Notes: generated by a model from the letters alone, not told the origin. 37,500 bases of DNA from Stramonita haemastoma (GCA_030674155.1 CM060334.1:41407075-41444574), one strand, 5' to 3'; numbered from the stretch's first letter, positions 21,405 through 32,124 are shown. Made by a program: numbers and translations.

Positions 21405-21560
21405 TGTGTGTGTGTGTGTGTGTGTGCAGTGGTGTATGTGTTGTGTGTGTGCATGCATGCATGCACACGTGTGTGCATGCGTGCGTGCACATGTGTGTGC
21501 ATGCGTGCGTATGCATGCATGTGCGTGCATGCACGTGCTTGTGTGCGTGCATGTGTGTAC
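21376..21560. repeat. TG repeat with TGCA-rich alternating sequence
   Basis: A TG tract at 21376-21426 is followed by GCATGCATGC- and GTGCGTGCATG-type alternating purine-pyrimidine sequence up to about 10 nt before the exon 16 acceptor. Confidence 0.9.
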
Positions 21561-21569
21561 CGTCAACAG

Positions 21570-21771
21570 CAAGCGGTGTGACAGCAGCGCCAGCAGCAGT
21601 CGCAAGAAGAAGGAGGCGGCGGAGACAGCGAAGCAGACAGAGGAGACAGAGCAGCTGATGAAGGAGCTGGACAGGGACATCTCCCGCATGCTGGCTGAAG
21701 ACCTCGACACCTACGACCACAACGCTGACAAGAAGGAACAACTGCACGCCCAGGAGGCTGAGGGAAAAGAG
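21570..21771 (+). CDS. HERC1: HERC1-like exon 16, charged helix
   Basis: The acceptor is CCGTCAACAG before 21570, preceded by TG- and TGCA-rich DNA. The donor is AGAG|GTCAGG at 21772. It enters in phase 2 and leaves in phase 0. It encodes a Ser/Lys-rich start (KRCDSSASSSRKKKEAAE) and then a long charged helix, probably coiled-coil-like (EQLMKELDRDISRMLAEDLD). It continues into the acidic start of exon 17. Confidence 0.72.
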
Positions 21772-21799
21772 GTCAGGGGACTACAGGATCTGAAAGGAA

Positions 21800-21925
21800 A
21801 TTGAGAGGGGAGGGAGGAGGAGAGAGGGGGGCAAGAGAGAGAGAGGGAGGGGAGAGAGAGGGGGGGAGGGAGAGAGAGAGAGAGAGAGATTGGGGGAGGG
21901 AGGGAAGGAGAGGGAGAGAGAGAGA
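21800..21925. repeat. GA/G-rich purine tract
   Basis: A continuous purine-rich stretch of GAGA and GGGAGG starts about 28 nt after the exon 16 donor. Confidence 0.9.
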
Positions 21926-22115
21926 ACTGAACACTGAAATTGATTAGTGTACATCAGCCTTAGGCCACAATACGCTTTCAGGAACAAAAATAAAAAGATG
22001 CAAAAAATGAAAAATAACTTCTCATAAACTTTTATAAGGCTTTGCCATAATACCTTGTCTTGTACTCAACACTTTCAGGGGCAAATGGAAAAAGGCAAAA
22101 AAATGAAGTATAACA

Positions 22116-22118
22116 GAG

Positions 22119-22180
<62 letters not shown>
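22116..22180. repeat. (GA)n microsatellite
   Basis: About 32 GA units with two interruptions. 22181-22707 is AT-rich intron with no gene seen. Confidence 0.93.
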
Positions 22181-22182
<2 letters not shown>

Positions 22183-22707
22183 GTGGTTGAGAAACAACCT
22201 AAAAACCAAGTAGTGTGTGTGCATATTCTGTGCCTTATAAGTTGCTATGAAAATAGATAGTAAAAATGTGTGTATATGATTAAAAAAAACAACAACAGAT
22301 GTCATTTGGTCATGTATGTACTGATGTCTAAAGTCATTGCTTGGCAGCAGTAAATTGCCGAAACAACTAGTGTCCTCACCATTTTCAAACCAGGTTGGAT
22401 CTCACTTTATCTGATATATATGATTGTGCTCTGTCATGAATAGTTTCATGCCAAATTTTGTCCTTGGGACTTTCACAGTGTAAAAATTTCAAAAATGCTT
22501 TTCGGCCTGGCTTCAGGTACTAAACTATGCCTCAGAAATTTGCAAACTCAATTAACATGTAAATGCAAACCCAGTTTTTTAAAAATGTTTTTCTTTCTTT
22601 TATTTCTAAATAACATGAAACTATTTAATTTTGTTCAGGGAGTAAGTCTTTATTAAAAAAAACCCTGAAGCATTATATACTGATACTGTGTGTGTGGTTT
22701 TGCTCAG

Positions 22708-23511
22708 GATGAAGACTCCCAGAGCCTGGATCAGGAAGGGGGAAGCCGCCTGTCCCCAGCAGACCTTGGTGAATGCAGTGGCAGCCTGCAGGCGGCAGCA
22801 GTGGGCATGATTGAGGTGTGCGGGGAACTGGCCACACAGGCAGCCGCCAGTGCCGCTGACCAGGCTGACCCCGCCACTGACCCCCTGGATGGGAGGGAGA
22901 GAGACAGAGAGCCCGCCTCCTTCGCCGCTGCCTTGTCTGAACCCGACATTGACCCCGCCGAGGAACAGACCTACAGGCAAGAAGAGGAGAGAAAAATGGA
23001 GACGTCGAGCGACATGACCGAGTCTCTTGATGCAGCATCCTCCGTGTCCAAATCAGACAAGAAAGATATGTCCAGGGCTGACTCCAGCGCCGAAAAAGAG
23101 CAGGAGGAGACAACCTCCTCTTCAGAGCGCAGAAGCCTGCCCTCTGACCTCTCCCGCAACCGGGAATTCCAGGCGGTGAGACTGGCGGCAGTGCAGCTGG
23201 TGGCCATCAAGACTCTCTCTGCCATCCTGAGCTGTGGGCGGTTCCGGGAGCTGCTGCTGGTGCCCAGAGCCACCCTGCAGGCTGACGGCTCCCAGGAGAA
23301 GTCTCTGCTGGAGGACCTGGCTGCCCAGAGGGACGAGGACCTGAAGATGGCGGTGCGCAGCATGGTGCGTCAGCTGGTGAACAGGGCCACCATGCCCTCC
23401 CCCTTCCGCCGCCTGGTGTCCCTGGCAGAGCTGGAGCGCTCCTTCGCCGTGCTGCACGCAGACATCGTGCGCACCATGGCTGAGGAGCAGCTGGACTGCC
23501 CGTGGTGGAAG
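22708..23511 (+). CDS. HERC1: HERC1-like exon 17, largest exon (268 codons)
   Basis: The acceptor is GTTTTGCTCAG before 22708 and the donor is GGAAG|GTGGGT at 23512. It is in phase 0 at both ends. It has three parts: an acidic linker; a helix with MIEVCGELATQAAASAADQA followed by another long Ser/Glu/Asp-rich linker; and a conserved helical block from about codon 152 on (REFQAVRLAAVQLVAIKTLS, FRELLLVP, MVRQLVNRATMPSPFRRLVS, ending CPWWK). The last part looks like scaffold helices; the linkers may carry regulatory phosphorylation sites. Confidence 0.85.
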
Positions 23512-23663
23512 GTGGGTACTGTGGGCTGGACTTTGTGTTGTATTGATTGATCAGTGGACGTGGTGTTGTAGGCAGGTGGCTGCAGTGTGGTGTACTTCTT
23601 GTTGATTGTTTTTATACTGTAGGTGGTTACAGTGTGGTGCACTGGGTATTGGTTTGGAACAGA

Positions 23664-23925
23664 GTACTGTCATGTAGCTGACTCCACTCTCCCCAAAGTC
23701 CTCAGATGAGACTATAAACCAAGGCCCCGTATGTGAACGCACGCAGAACATCTTGCGCACACGTTAAATCCTGTTCCACTTTTTGTAAGAATAGGCCATT
23801 GTGTGCCAGTGGGAACAGATAAGATTTACAAAACTGCATACACACAGGGATTGGATGTAAAAAAGCACTTGAGTGCTTATTCCATTATCCTTGATATAAA
23901 AGAATAAATCAAATAAAAATGAATA
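23664..23925 (+). repeat. SINE family A, copy lacking the tRNA head
   Basis: Forward orientation of the element at 6999-7359, including GAGACTATAAACCAAGGCCC, CACGTTAAATCCTGTTCCAC and an AAATCAAATAAAAAT-type tail. The tRNA-like 5' part is absent. Confidence 0.8.
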
Positions 23926-24394
23926 GGGGGTTACTGTATACTATAAATCATATTGATTAGGTACAATGACAAAGTGAGTAGGTGGCTACCTACTGTGTGC
24001 TGTTTATGTAATTCTTGATGAATCAAAGATGCTTAGTTATTTAGGATTTAGTTACTGATCATGGTAAAGTCTTTATGAGAGATGTGCAAAAAAAGCTTTT
24101 ATGTTCTAATACTCATAGTATCTCCATTGCTAACAGTGAGTTGTCATAAAGAATTTTTATATAAGAATTTTGTCGTTTTAAACTATATTTGATTTTTAAA
24201 TAGGCTTGTATAAGAGCGTGTGTGCATGCTCACTTCCATTTATGGGTGTGTGCACACATGCATGTGAGAGAGAGGCAGGCAGAGACACAGATAGAGAGAC
24301 AGAGAGAGAAATAGAAGAGAGATTTTCCATTGATATGTATTATATTTTTGTATTTTGTACCACTTTATGTCACAGCAGATTTCTCTGCATGAAA

Positions 24395-24665
24395 TTTGGG
24401 CTGCTCTCCCCGGGAAGAGCACGTCGCCACAAGTGCAGCGCTTACCCTTTTTTTTTCTTTTTCTTTTTCCTGTATGCAACTGCATATGTTTCCTATGAGA
24501 GTGGCTTTTTTCCACAGAATTTTGCCAGGGTCAATCCCCTTGTTGTCGTAGGTTCTTTTATGTGCGCTAAATAGTGATGTGTAACACACGGGACCTCGGT
24601 TTATCGTCTCATCCAAAAGACTAGCTCCCAGACCACCACTCAGGGTCTAATGGTAGGGAAAAAGT
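24395..24665 (+). repeat. Dispersed SINE-like repeat family G
   Basis: It holds GAAGAGCACGTCGCCACAAG, then a T-rich stretch, CAGAATTTTGCCAGGGTCAA and CACACGGGACCTCGGTTTAT. Its style matches SINE bodies that I associate with gastropod genomes; this rests on memory, not on a search. Confidence 0.5.
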
Positions 24666-24844
24666 TTTAGGCCCAAACGGGGTATAACCACTGCACACTC
24701 CGACCCGGACTTTTTGCTTTCTAGGCTGGGCTAGGTATGAGTGCTTTCTGCTATTTTGGATAAATGCTAAGTAGGGTCATGTCTACCGCAGCATGCTGTA
24801 GATAGTTAAGCAGGAGGTGCACATGTCCCCAGTGACCAGAAAGA

Positions 24845-24975
24845 ATACCCAGAGTTTATTTTATTTATTTATTTATTTTATTCATTTCTATTATATTGAG
24901 GGTAATGGAATATGCACTCATGTGCTTTTTTACGTCCAGTCCCTGTGTGTATGCAGTTTTTGTAAATCTTGATCC
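24845..24975 (-). repeat. SINE family A fragment (3' part)
   Basis: A TTTATTTATT tract is followed by GAGGGTAATGGAATATGCAC and TTTTTTACGTCCAGTCCCTG. It matches 6999-7110. It ends about 35 nt before the exon 18 acceptor. Confidence 0.8.
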
Positions 24976-25010
24976 CACCCTCACTGTGTCATGTCATTGT
25001 CTGCCCAGAG

Positions 25011-25243
25011 AACACAAGCCAGCCCAGGGAGCAGGAGGAAGGGCGCGTCACTCAGCAGGCAGGCAGCAAGTTTTTGCTGGGCACGGGGCGAGGCTTGCCT
25101 CCCCTGTCGCTAGGAGCCAGCCTGAGCCGAGCAGCGACAGCAGCGACCCCCCCTGCCACCACCACCATGGTGGACAGCGTCTCTGGGGTCCCCCACTCCC
25201 AGCAGCAAACCTCCATCCTCCAGTACATGAGGACCAGCTCCAG
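25011..25243 (+). CDS. HERC1: HERC1-like exon 18, Ser/Gln/Thr-rich linker
   Basis: The acceptor is GTCTGCCCAGAG before 25011; the second AG is needed for frame. The donor is CCAG|GTAACT at 25244. It enters in phase 0 and leaves in phase 2. It encodes ENTSQPREQEEGR-type sequence, a Gly/Leu patch (SKFLLGTGRGLPPLS), an Ala/Thr run and QQQTSILQYMRTSS. It is probably disordered and carries a short helix at its end. A SINE fragment ends about 40 nt upstream of the acceptor. Confidence 0.7.
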
Positions 25244-25334
25244 GTAACTGGGTCCATGGGAAGCATCACCTTGTGGCCGAGTGTAGCGTCAGATTCTTGA
25301 TCTGATATTTACTGAGGATAGAGGGCCAGGTAGG

Positions 25335-25632
25335 ACAGGATAGCTCAGTGGTCAGAGCACTTGCTTTCCCCAAGCCAAGGTTAAGCAGCATCTTGTGTGG
25401 TTACCAAGTGGATGGTTGACCGTTTGCGCGCCTTGGTTTCAGTACAGTCCCCCCAGTTCACCCAGCTGTAAATGGGTACCTGCCCTCTTTAGGGTCAGGG
25501 AAGATATAGTGGTGAGGGAGAGGAGATGGGCGCTGCCCTCAATATACTGGCCTCTAGAGAAGCTGAGGTCTCTGATGCCTTGATCCCCTACGACCACATA
25601 GGTTATGAGACACCTTTACCTTTACCTTAGGG
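25335..25632 (+). mobile_element. tRNA-derived SINE family B, copy 2
   Basis: It begins with GGATAGCTCAGTGGTCAGAG, a well-preserved A-box, and keeps the same body as the copy at 8638. It ends ACACCTTTACCTTTACCTTA, showing the ACCTTT tail unit. This is the best tRNA head of the family in the window. Confidence 0.88.
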
Positions 25633-25814
25633 GTCCAAATCACTACTGAGGTGTTCATTCATGGAGATTTTCACCCTTGGGGTTAACATAACAATAGTAC
25701 TGACTCCTGTTTCCTTGAAGAATGCTTCAGATCAGACTGAACTGAAATACCACATAGCATGTGAATGCATGTAGAACATGCTGTGAACTCAGTATAAACA
25801 TCCATTTTCTGAAG

Positions 25815-25930
25815 AAGAGTACTGCTGTGGCTGGTGGCATAGACAACACAAACATGCCCAGCATGCAATGTGCAAGGTGGAGGGGGATGAGCTGCACCAG
25901 GTTCAACATGCCCTAAGCACCCTGTCTGAA
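25815..25930 (+). repeat. Dispersed repeat family F, copy 2
   Basis: GCCCAGCATGCAATGTGCAA and GATGAGCTGCACCAGGTTCA resemble the copy at 17165. The match is moderate. Confidence 0.45.
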
Positions 25931-26280
25931 AAAATCAGCGCAGTCAGATGTAGGCATGATCAGAGACTGGTTCCTACTGTTAGTTTGAAATCTGAAGGCA
26001 AGAGTCTAAGGTTATTTTTCTTTTCAACTGTTCAGTCCCCAAGTCTGAATTTATTTGCTTAGAAACATCCTAGCATTTGGTCACAGCTGTAAATGTCTTA
26101 AGTACACCTACATACATGTGCATACAGATAAGCTCTTTATTACACACTCATACACTCAAAACACATACACACAAACATATACATGCCCACAGGCGCAGAT
26201 GCGCACACGTACATGCTCGCACACATAACACTCGCATGCAAGCGTGCATGCATGTATGCATGCACATATGCATGCACGCA

Positions 26281-26424
<144 letters not shown>

Positions 26425-26467
26425 ACACTTTTCCACTCATTAGAAAAATTCCTTGTTCTGTGTGCAG

Positions 26468-26688
26468 TGCTGAAGACATGGTGAGTTTCACGCGTCGCAT
26501 GTTCAACGCTCTGAAGCCTCGTCTGGCCCCCTCTGCTGGGGCAAGGTCTGATGGTCAGCCACTGCGCCCCCCTCCTCCCCCTCCCATCCGATCACGCTCA
26601 CCCTCCCCCCCACCTCCCCCCATCGTCACTCCTCTGCTGGAGATGGGATTTCAGCTACAACATATCCAGCGAGCCTTGTCTGCAACAG
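26468..26688 (+). CDS. HERC1: HERC1-like exon 19, Pro-rich linker and first half of UBA-like domain
   Basis: The acceptor is TCTGTGTGCAG before 26468 and the donor is ACAG|GTACTG at 26689. It enters in phase 2 and leaves in phase 1. After SAEDMVSFTRRMFNALKPRL comes a run of prolines with SRSPSPPPPP, possibly an SH3/WW ligand. Then come VTPLLEMGFQLQHIQRALSA, which is helix 1, the MGF loop and helix 2 of a UBA-like domain. UBA domains bind ubiquitin or ubiquitin-like folds. The domain is completed by exon 20. Confidence 0.82.
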
Positions 26689-26695
26689 GTACTGG

Positions 26696-26790
26696 GTGTG
26701 TGTGTGTGTTTGTGTGTGTGTGGGGGGGGTTGTGTGTGTGCGTGCGTGTGTGTGTGTGTCTCTATGTGTCTGTGTGTGTGTGTGCACACA
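26696..26790. repeat. (TG)n tract
   Basis: TG repeats with a G run start 7 nt after the exon 19 donor. 26800-27375 is T-rich intron with no gene seen. Confidence 0.9.
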
Positions 26791-27374
26791 TATTCTTGTG
26801 TGTATCCATGTGTGAGATTTAACATGCAGTTTTATACATGTGCCCCCATCCCCCACCACCCCGGATGCTGGGGGCTCTTTCAGTATAAATATCATCTCCA
26901 CTTTTTTTGAAATTCTGTGTTAGAAATTTTCCTTATTCTATTTGTGTTAGACATTTTTCTTATTCTGTTAGTCACTCTCTTTGTTTCTGTCTTTTTTTTT
27001 CCCCTTTTGATCCTGTCTCCTTTGCTTTTTTTTTTTTTTTTTTTACCTTCCCGCCCATTCTCTTGCCTTTTTTTTTCCAAGCAAATCTGACAAGTATTTC
27101 CGAGCATTTGAATCTATTATAAGCTACCCTGAAGCTGGAATGTGTTTGCTAAGGTCAGTGGGCAGACCTCCTCCTGTAGAGGTATAAGTCCAGATTAGGT
27201 GTCACATGTTCCCCACAACATAGCCATGTACATATTTGTTGGATGTGTATTTATGAATGTGGAGATGTTAATTGACTTACACATGCATTTTTGTCATCAT
27301 AGATTTATGTTTATAAGCATTATTGGGCACATGGTGCACAATCACAAACTTAAAGGTCTGAGAGAGGATAGTTT

Positions 27375-27715
27375 TCTATTAAATTTTGCAGATTTAAAGA
27401 TTTGAAGTTTAATAATGGCATTGTATCTGCAGCAATCAATAACTTTTACTTAAAGATTTGAGGTTTGAGAGTGACATTGTATTTGCGGTAATCATTAACT
27501 TTTTTCTTAAAGATTTGAGGTTTGATAGTGACATTGTCTTTGCAGCAATCAATAATCTTTTAAAGATTTGAGGTTTGAGAGTGACATTGCATGTGCAGCA
27601 ATCAATAATCTTTTAAAGATTTGAGGTTTGATAGTGACATTGTATTTGCATAAATCATTAAACTTTTGCATAAAGATTTGAGGTTTGAGAGTGACATTGC
27701 ATGTGCAGCAATCAA
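27375..27715 (+). repeat. 53-57 bp tandem array carrying the exon 20 acceptor, about 6 copies
   Basis: The unit is like TAAAGATTTGAGGTTTGAGA, then GTGACATTGCATGTGCAG, then CAATCAATAATCTTT. Exon-start equivalents fall at 27433, 27489, 27546, 27599, about 27652 and 27709. Four of six, including the true one, keep the AG; the second has GCGG and the fifth GCAT. Each unit thus carries the branch/acceptor region and the first bases of exon 20. Confidence 0.92.
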
Positions 27716-27886
27716 CGGGCGTGAAGTGACAGCGCGGGCCATCAACCGCTTGGCCACGTGGATGCTGGAACACCCAGAGCATTACCAGGACAGCGAGCAG
27801 CAGGCCAGTCTGACAGACGTCCTCAGGGAGCCCAGTGTCTTTGTGGCTGAGGACCTCACGGGGCAGGCCGCTTCAGAGAGGCTGTC
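27709..27886 (+). CDS. HERC1: HERC1-like exon 20, second half of UBA-like domain
   Basis: The acceptor is CATGTGCAG before 27709 and the donor is TGTC|GTGAGT at 27887. It enters in phase 1 and leaves in phase 2. AINGREVTARAINRLATWML followed by EHPEH forms the last UBA helix, ending in the 'WMLEHP' motif common in UBA domains. An acidic segment follows (VFVAEDLTGQAASERLS). The acceptor is the last of about six tandem near-copies. Confidence 0.83.
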
Positions 27887-28347
27887 GTGAGTGTCACTGC
27901 TTTGAACATACTTTTCATCTTCTGGAATAAAACTGATCCTGAAAGTATAAAGTAGTTTCATACAATTGCCATTCATGCATTTATACTTGATGATAGTTTA
28001 TGAAGTGATGTTCATGTAATGTGTAGTGTCTTTTGATGTTATAGTCTTCAAGATTAGTTTCTTGTATCTGAAAATGAAACCATACGTATAAAATTGACTT
28101 GAAGTAACATTATTATAATGAAGCAGAGGTATGAGGTTTTATGTCCTGAAAGTGCCATGTGCATAATTTATGTTGTATGGAAATTTATTCTTGACATAAG
28201 ATAAAGGTTTGTGATGCAGGTGGTGCCATTCAGGTTAGACCTTTCAATTTCTTTGGAAAGGTGGAATATGACTCTGCTTACATTGTTTGATTTTTAACAA
28301 AGACAAGAGAGATTTATGAATGAAGTACATTGTGTGTTTGTGTGCAG

Positions 28348-28520
28348 GCGTGAGATGGCCATAGAGGCATTGTCTGAACGCCTGGACAACCTGATTCTGA
28401 GTGAAGAGTCCTCTGAAGAACCCGAAGAGTATGATGAAATTCCAAGGCCCAGTATCTCACGACGGCCTCGTCGACTGACCCGATCTCGACACATCGACAT
28501 CCGCAGTTTCTTTGCACCTG
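28348..28520 (+). CDS. HERC1: HERC1-like exon 21, acidic then basic linker
   Basis: The acceptor is TTGTGTGCAG before 28348 and the donor is ACCTG|GTGAGG at 28521. It enters in phase 2 and leaves in phase 1. It reads REMAIEALSERLDNLILS, then an acidic SEESSEEPEEYDEI stretch, an Arg-rich segment (SRRPRRLTRSRH) and IDIRSFFAP. The adjacent acid and basic patches suggest an exposed linker. Confidence 0.8.
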
Positions 28521-28810
28521 GTGAGGTTTCTTGACTCAAGGCAAAGTTGGAATGGAATTGGTATTTACCAAGATTCCTTGTAAACCATGTTTCATTTCTG
28601 TTGACCAGTCCCAATATTAAGTCTGGTTATTTCATTGCTGTTCTGTTTAATATATTGGTGACTGTAATGGTTGTTTATCACATGTCTTATTAGGTTTTTT
28701 CCTTTTTTTAATTCTTTTCCAGAGTTGAAATTTTGTTTTTGTTAAATCTGACACCCACAGAAACTGAGCATACTCTTGTAAAAAAATTAACCTATACAAG
28801 AGAGATAGTT

Positions 28811-28864
28811 TTTTCACCATGAAAAATGTGTTTTGAATTTTCACCATGAAAAATGTGTTTTGAA
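28811..28864. repeat. Perfect 27-bp tandem duplication
   Basis: A 27-nt unit starting TTTTCACCATGAAAAATGTG occurs twice without mismatch, 58 nt before the exon 22 acceptor. Confidence 0.95.
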
Positions 28865-28922
28865 TGAGAAAAAGATGGAAGACAAAACTGAAGTCAAGTG
28901 ACTTTCCATTCCTTTATTTCAG

Positions 28923-29098
28923 CCAGGGAACGGAGAGAAAGCCGTGCAGAGAGACACCGGGAGATAGGGGAGGCACAGCCCCTGTTTGACCCCTACGATG
29001 ACTTTGACCTTCAGGAGGAGTTGTATGGAGAGGAAGGGCTGGAGGATGTGCTCAGCTTTGACCCTGTAGCTGACACTGGTGATCTGATGTCCTATATT
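28923..29098 (+). CDS. HERC1: HERC1-like exon 22
   Basis: The acceptor is CTTTATTTCAG before 28923 and the donor is ATATT|GTGAGT at 29099. It enters in phase 1 and leaves in phase 0. It encodes a highly charged helix (ARERRESRAERHREIGEAQ) and the acidic, aromatic sequence LFDPYDDFDLQEELYGEEGL, ending in DTGDLMSYI. The last 20 nt and the donor are the first unit of a 53/57-bp tandem array filling the next 1.4 kb. Confidence 0.8.
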
Positions 29099-30545
29099 GT
29101 GAGTCAGTCAGCCATATGTCTGTGTGTCTGTACCAGTGATCTGATGTCCTATATTGTGAGTCAGTCAGCCATATGTCTGTGTGTCTGTACCAGTGATCTG
29201 ATGTCCTACATAGTCAGTCAGTCAGCCATCTGTCTGTGTGTCTGTACTGGTGATCTGATGTCATACATCGTGAGTGTGTCATCTTTCTGTGTGTCTGTAC
29301 TGGTGATCTGATGTCATACATAGTCAGTCAGTCAGTCATCTTTCTGTGTGTCTGTACTGGTGATCTGATGTCATACATAGTCAGTCAGTCAGCCATCTGT
29401 CTGTGTGTCTGTACTGGTGATCTGATGTCATACATCGTGAGTCAGTCAGTCATCTGTCTGTGTGTCTGTACTGGTGATCTGATGTCATACATAGTCAGTC
29501 AGTCAGCCATCTGTCTGTGTGTCTGTACTGGTGATCTGATGTCATACATCGTGAGTGTGTCATCTTTCTGTGTGTCTGTACTGGTGATCTGATGTCATAC
29601 ATAGTCAGTCAGTCAGCCATCTGTCTGTGTGTCTGTACTGGTGATCTGATGTCATACATAGTCAGTCAGTCAGCCATCTGTCTGTGTGTCTGTACTGGTG
29701 ATCTGATGTCATACATCGTGAGTCAGTCAGTCATCTGTCTGTGTGTCTGTACTGGTGATCTGATGTCATACATCGTGAGTCAGTCAGTCATCTGTCTGTG
29801 TGTCTGTACTGGTGATCTGATGTCATACATCGTGAGTGTGTCATCTTTCTGTGTGTCTGTACTGGTGATCTGATGTCCTATATCATGAGTCAGTCCTCTG
29901 TCTGTATGTCTGTACTGGTGATCTGATGTCATACATCGTGAGTGTGTCATCTTTCTGTGTGTCTGTACTGGTGATCTGATGTCTTACTTTGTGAGTCAGT
30001 CCTCTGTCTGTATGTCTGTACTGGTGATCTGATGTCTTACTTTGTGAGTCAGTCCTCTGTCTGTATGTCTGTACTGGTGATCTGATGTCTTACTTTGTGA
30101 GTCAGTCCTCTGTCTGTATGTCTGTACTGGTGATCTGATGTCTTACTTTGTGAGTCAGTCCTCTGTCTGTATGTCTGTACTGGTGATCTGATGTCTTACT
30201 TTGTGAGTCAGTCCTCTGTCTGTATGTCTGTACTGGTGATCTGATGTCTTACTTTGTGAGTCAGTCCTCTGTCTGTATGTCTGTACTGGTGATCTGATGT
30301 CTTACTTTGTGAGTCAGTCCTCTGTCTGTATGTCTGTACTGGTGATCTGATGTCTTACTTTGTGAGTCAGTCCTCTGTCTGTATGTCTGTACTGGTGATC
30401 TGATGTCTTACTTTGTGAGTCAGTCCTCTGTCTGTATGTCTGTACTGGTGATCTGATGTCCTATATCGTAAGTCAGTTCTCTGTCTGTGTGTCTGTACCA
30501 ATGATGTCATGTCTTACATAGTGAGTCAGTCATCTGTCTGTGTGT
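29078..30545 (+). repeat. 53/57-bp minisatellite, about 26 copies, carrying the exon 22 donor
   Basis: The unit begins GGTGATCTGATGTCATACAT, continues with CGTGAGTCAGTCAGTC and ends TCTGTGTGTCTGTACT. The first copy's start is exon 22 coding sequence (GDLMSYI), and its GTGAGT is the true donor at 29099. Early units are mostly 57 bp; units from about 29970 are nine near-identical 53-bp copies with TCTTACTTTGTGAGT. Most units keep GTGAGT; some have GTCAGT. The intron from 30545 to 31177 holds no visible element. Confidence 0.96.
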
Positions 30546-31177
30546 TTATTTATGTATCAGTTTTACTGTAATGTTGTTGTCACTTTGGTCTCTGTATAGA
30601 TATTGTGAACCTTAAATTAATTTTCTGTTCTGGGGTTATCTGTTTTGTATACTTGAAAAGGATTATTTTTTCAAAAGTTGTTCCAGTTTGGTCATGTTGA
30701 AAATATGCATTTATGATGAAATCAGCATTTAGCAGGGTAATGTTTGCTGTTTGTGGTAGGAGTTTTGTGCCATGTTCTTAGTATATAGAAAGGCATACAT
30801 ACTATGGCTGCATGCACAGTCTTTTTAACTCCTGCAAATCAATTCTTGATAGTTTATCTGATCTGTTGCCATGTTTTCTATAGGGCATCTTCCTAGGGGA
30901 TTTGAAAGTGAACAGAGCAAGGAATACTATTTATGAAGTTTCTAAGGAATCATAAAATAGTTTTGCTCTGAAACACCAGATGGAAGTGTGAGGGTTCGTA
31001 GGTGCAAAATAGCTTTTGAAATGAAATCTGACAGCTGTTGTGAATAAATTGCATAGAAAAAAAAGAAAGAATTAAGCTGAGAAAATATTCTTACATGGGA
31101 AAATTGGCCATCAATTAACTTTTCTTTTTGTACTGTGCAAGTTTGTGAAATAAACATGTAGTTATGATTTTTTGCAG

Positions 31178-31277
31178 CGTCGGCGGTTTGGTCCTCGTTC
31201 TGTGCGCTGTGAAATCTGTGCCATAGAGACAACCAACTTCAATCACCACATGCGCATGGCCCATCCAGGATGTGGGG
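31178..31277 (+). CDS. HERC1: HERC1-like exon 23, first half of Cys/His-rich segment
   Basis: The acceptor is TTTTTTGCAG before 31178 and the donor is GGGG|GTATGT at 31278. It enters in phase 0 and leaves in phase 1. It encodes RRRFGPRSVRCEICAIETTN then FNHHMRMAHPGCG. The C-x2-C and HH-x4-H spacing looks like a metal-binding finger completed by cysteines in exon 24. Function is not known to me; a zinc-stabilised scaffold module is the likely reading. Confidence 0.82.
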
Positions 31278-31655
31278 GTATGTGTCATGCCATGCCACAT
31301 TAGTTTTTTCTTCTCTTTCCTTGCAGGTTGATGCACTTTTAGAGTTCATCATAAATCTGCTATTTTGCCAATTCCAAAATTGTTAGTGGTCAGCAGCATG
31401 TGCAATACAAGCAGAAGCATCACAGTTGTTAGCTAGTTATTACTGAAAAGCTTACTTCCAAATAATTGATGGCAAACAACCAAAACAGGCTAAAAATATT
31501 TTAAAGACATTTAAGTCAGTTGGACAATTCTTGGGCCTAAAAAAGGTTTTGCACATTCCAAAATTACATCGTTTTAATTTTTTATAATTTTTCTTATTGA
31601 TTTTAAAAAGTATATGAAGACCTCAGATGTATTTTCTTATACTTATTCCCCCCAG

Positions 31656-31943
31656 GAAGCTGTGAAGGGCGAGGGTACCGCAGCACAGGAGTGTACGACA
31701 ACGGCTGGTTTGACGGGGCGTGTGGCACGGGGCACCCCTTCTACCTGCTGTGCCAGTCGTGTCGGGAGTGCTACCTGAGGGAGAACCAGTCAGCGCGCTC
31801 CACACACAGCGACGCCCAGGACAGCCTGCTGATGCCCAACTTCTCTGGCCAGAGCGGCTTTGTGGAGCGCCTGGCTGCAGGGCCCATGTCCTCAGGATTC
31901 GGGGCCCCCGACCTGCTGGGGGCTGCAGAGATGAAGCCTGACA
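31656..31943 (+). CDS. HERC1: HERC1-like exon 24, second half of Cys-rich segment and linker
   Basis: The acceptor is TATTCCCCCCAG before 31656 and the donor is GACA|GTGAGT at 31944. It enters in phase 1 and leaves in phase 1. It reads GSCEGRGYRSTGVYDNGWF, then GACGTGHPFYLLCQSCRECY; the C-x2-C-x2-C cluster could complete a zinc site with exon 23. A Ser/Gly/Met-rich linker follows (LLMPNFSGQSGFVERLAAG). The donor is followed at once by TG and G runs. Confidence 0.83.
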
Positions 31944-31949
31944 GTGAGT

Positions 31950-32092
31950 GTGTGTGTGTGTGGGGGGGGGGGGCTGGGAGTGTGTGTGTAGTGGGTTTTT
32001 GTTTTAATTCCTTGGCTAGGGATCTGAGCTTCTTCAATGGTGAGGGTGTATAGTGTGTGTGTTTGTGTGTTGCGTGTGTGCATGGTGGAAAG

Positions 32093-32124
<32 letters not shown>

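Noticed and set aside
22673..23457. Minus-strand open frames opposite exon 17
   Set aside because: Long because the GC-rich sense exon lacks stops on the other strand; residue content is not protein-like and they do not link to any other exon.
29311..29873. Repeated 93-codon frames that might be a separate protein
   Set aside because: They are units of the 53/57-bp minisatellite. Each frame ends when a 53-bp unit shifts it, and no initiation context is seen.
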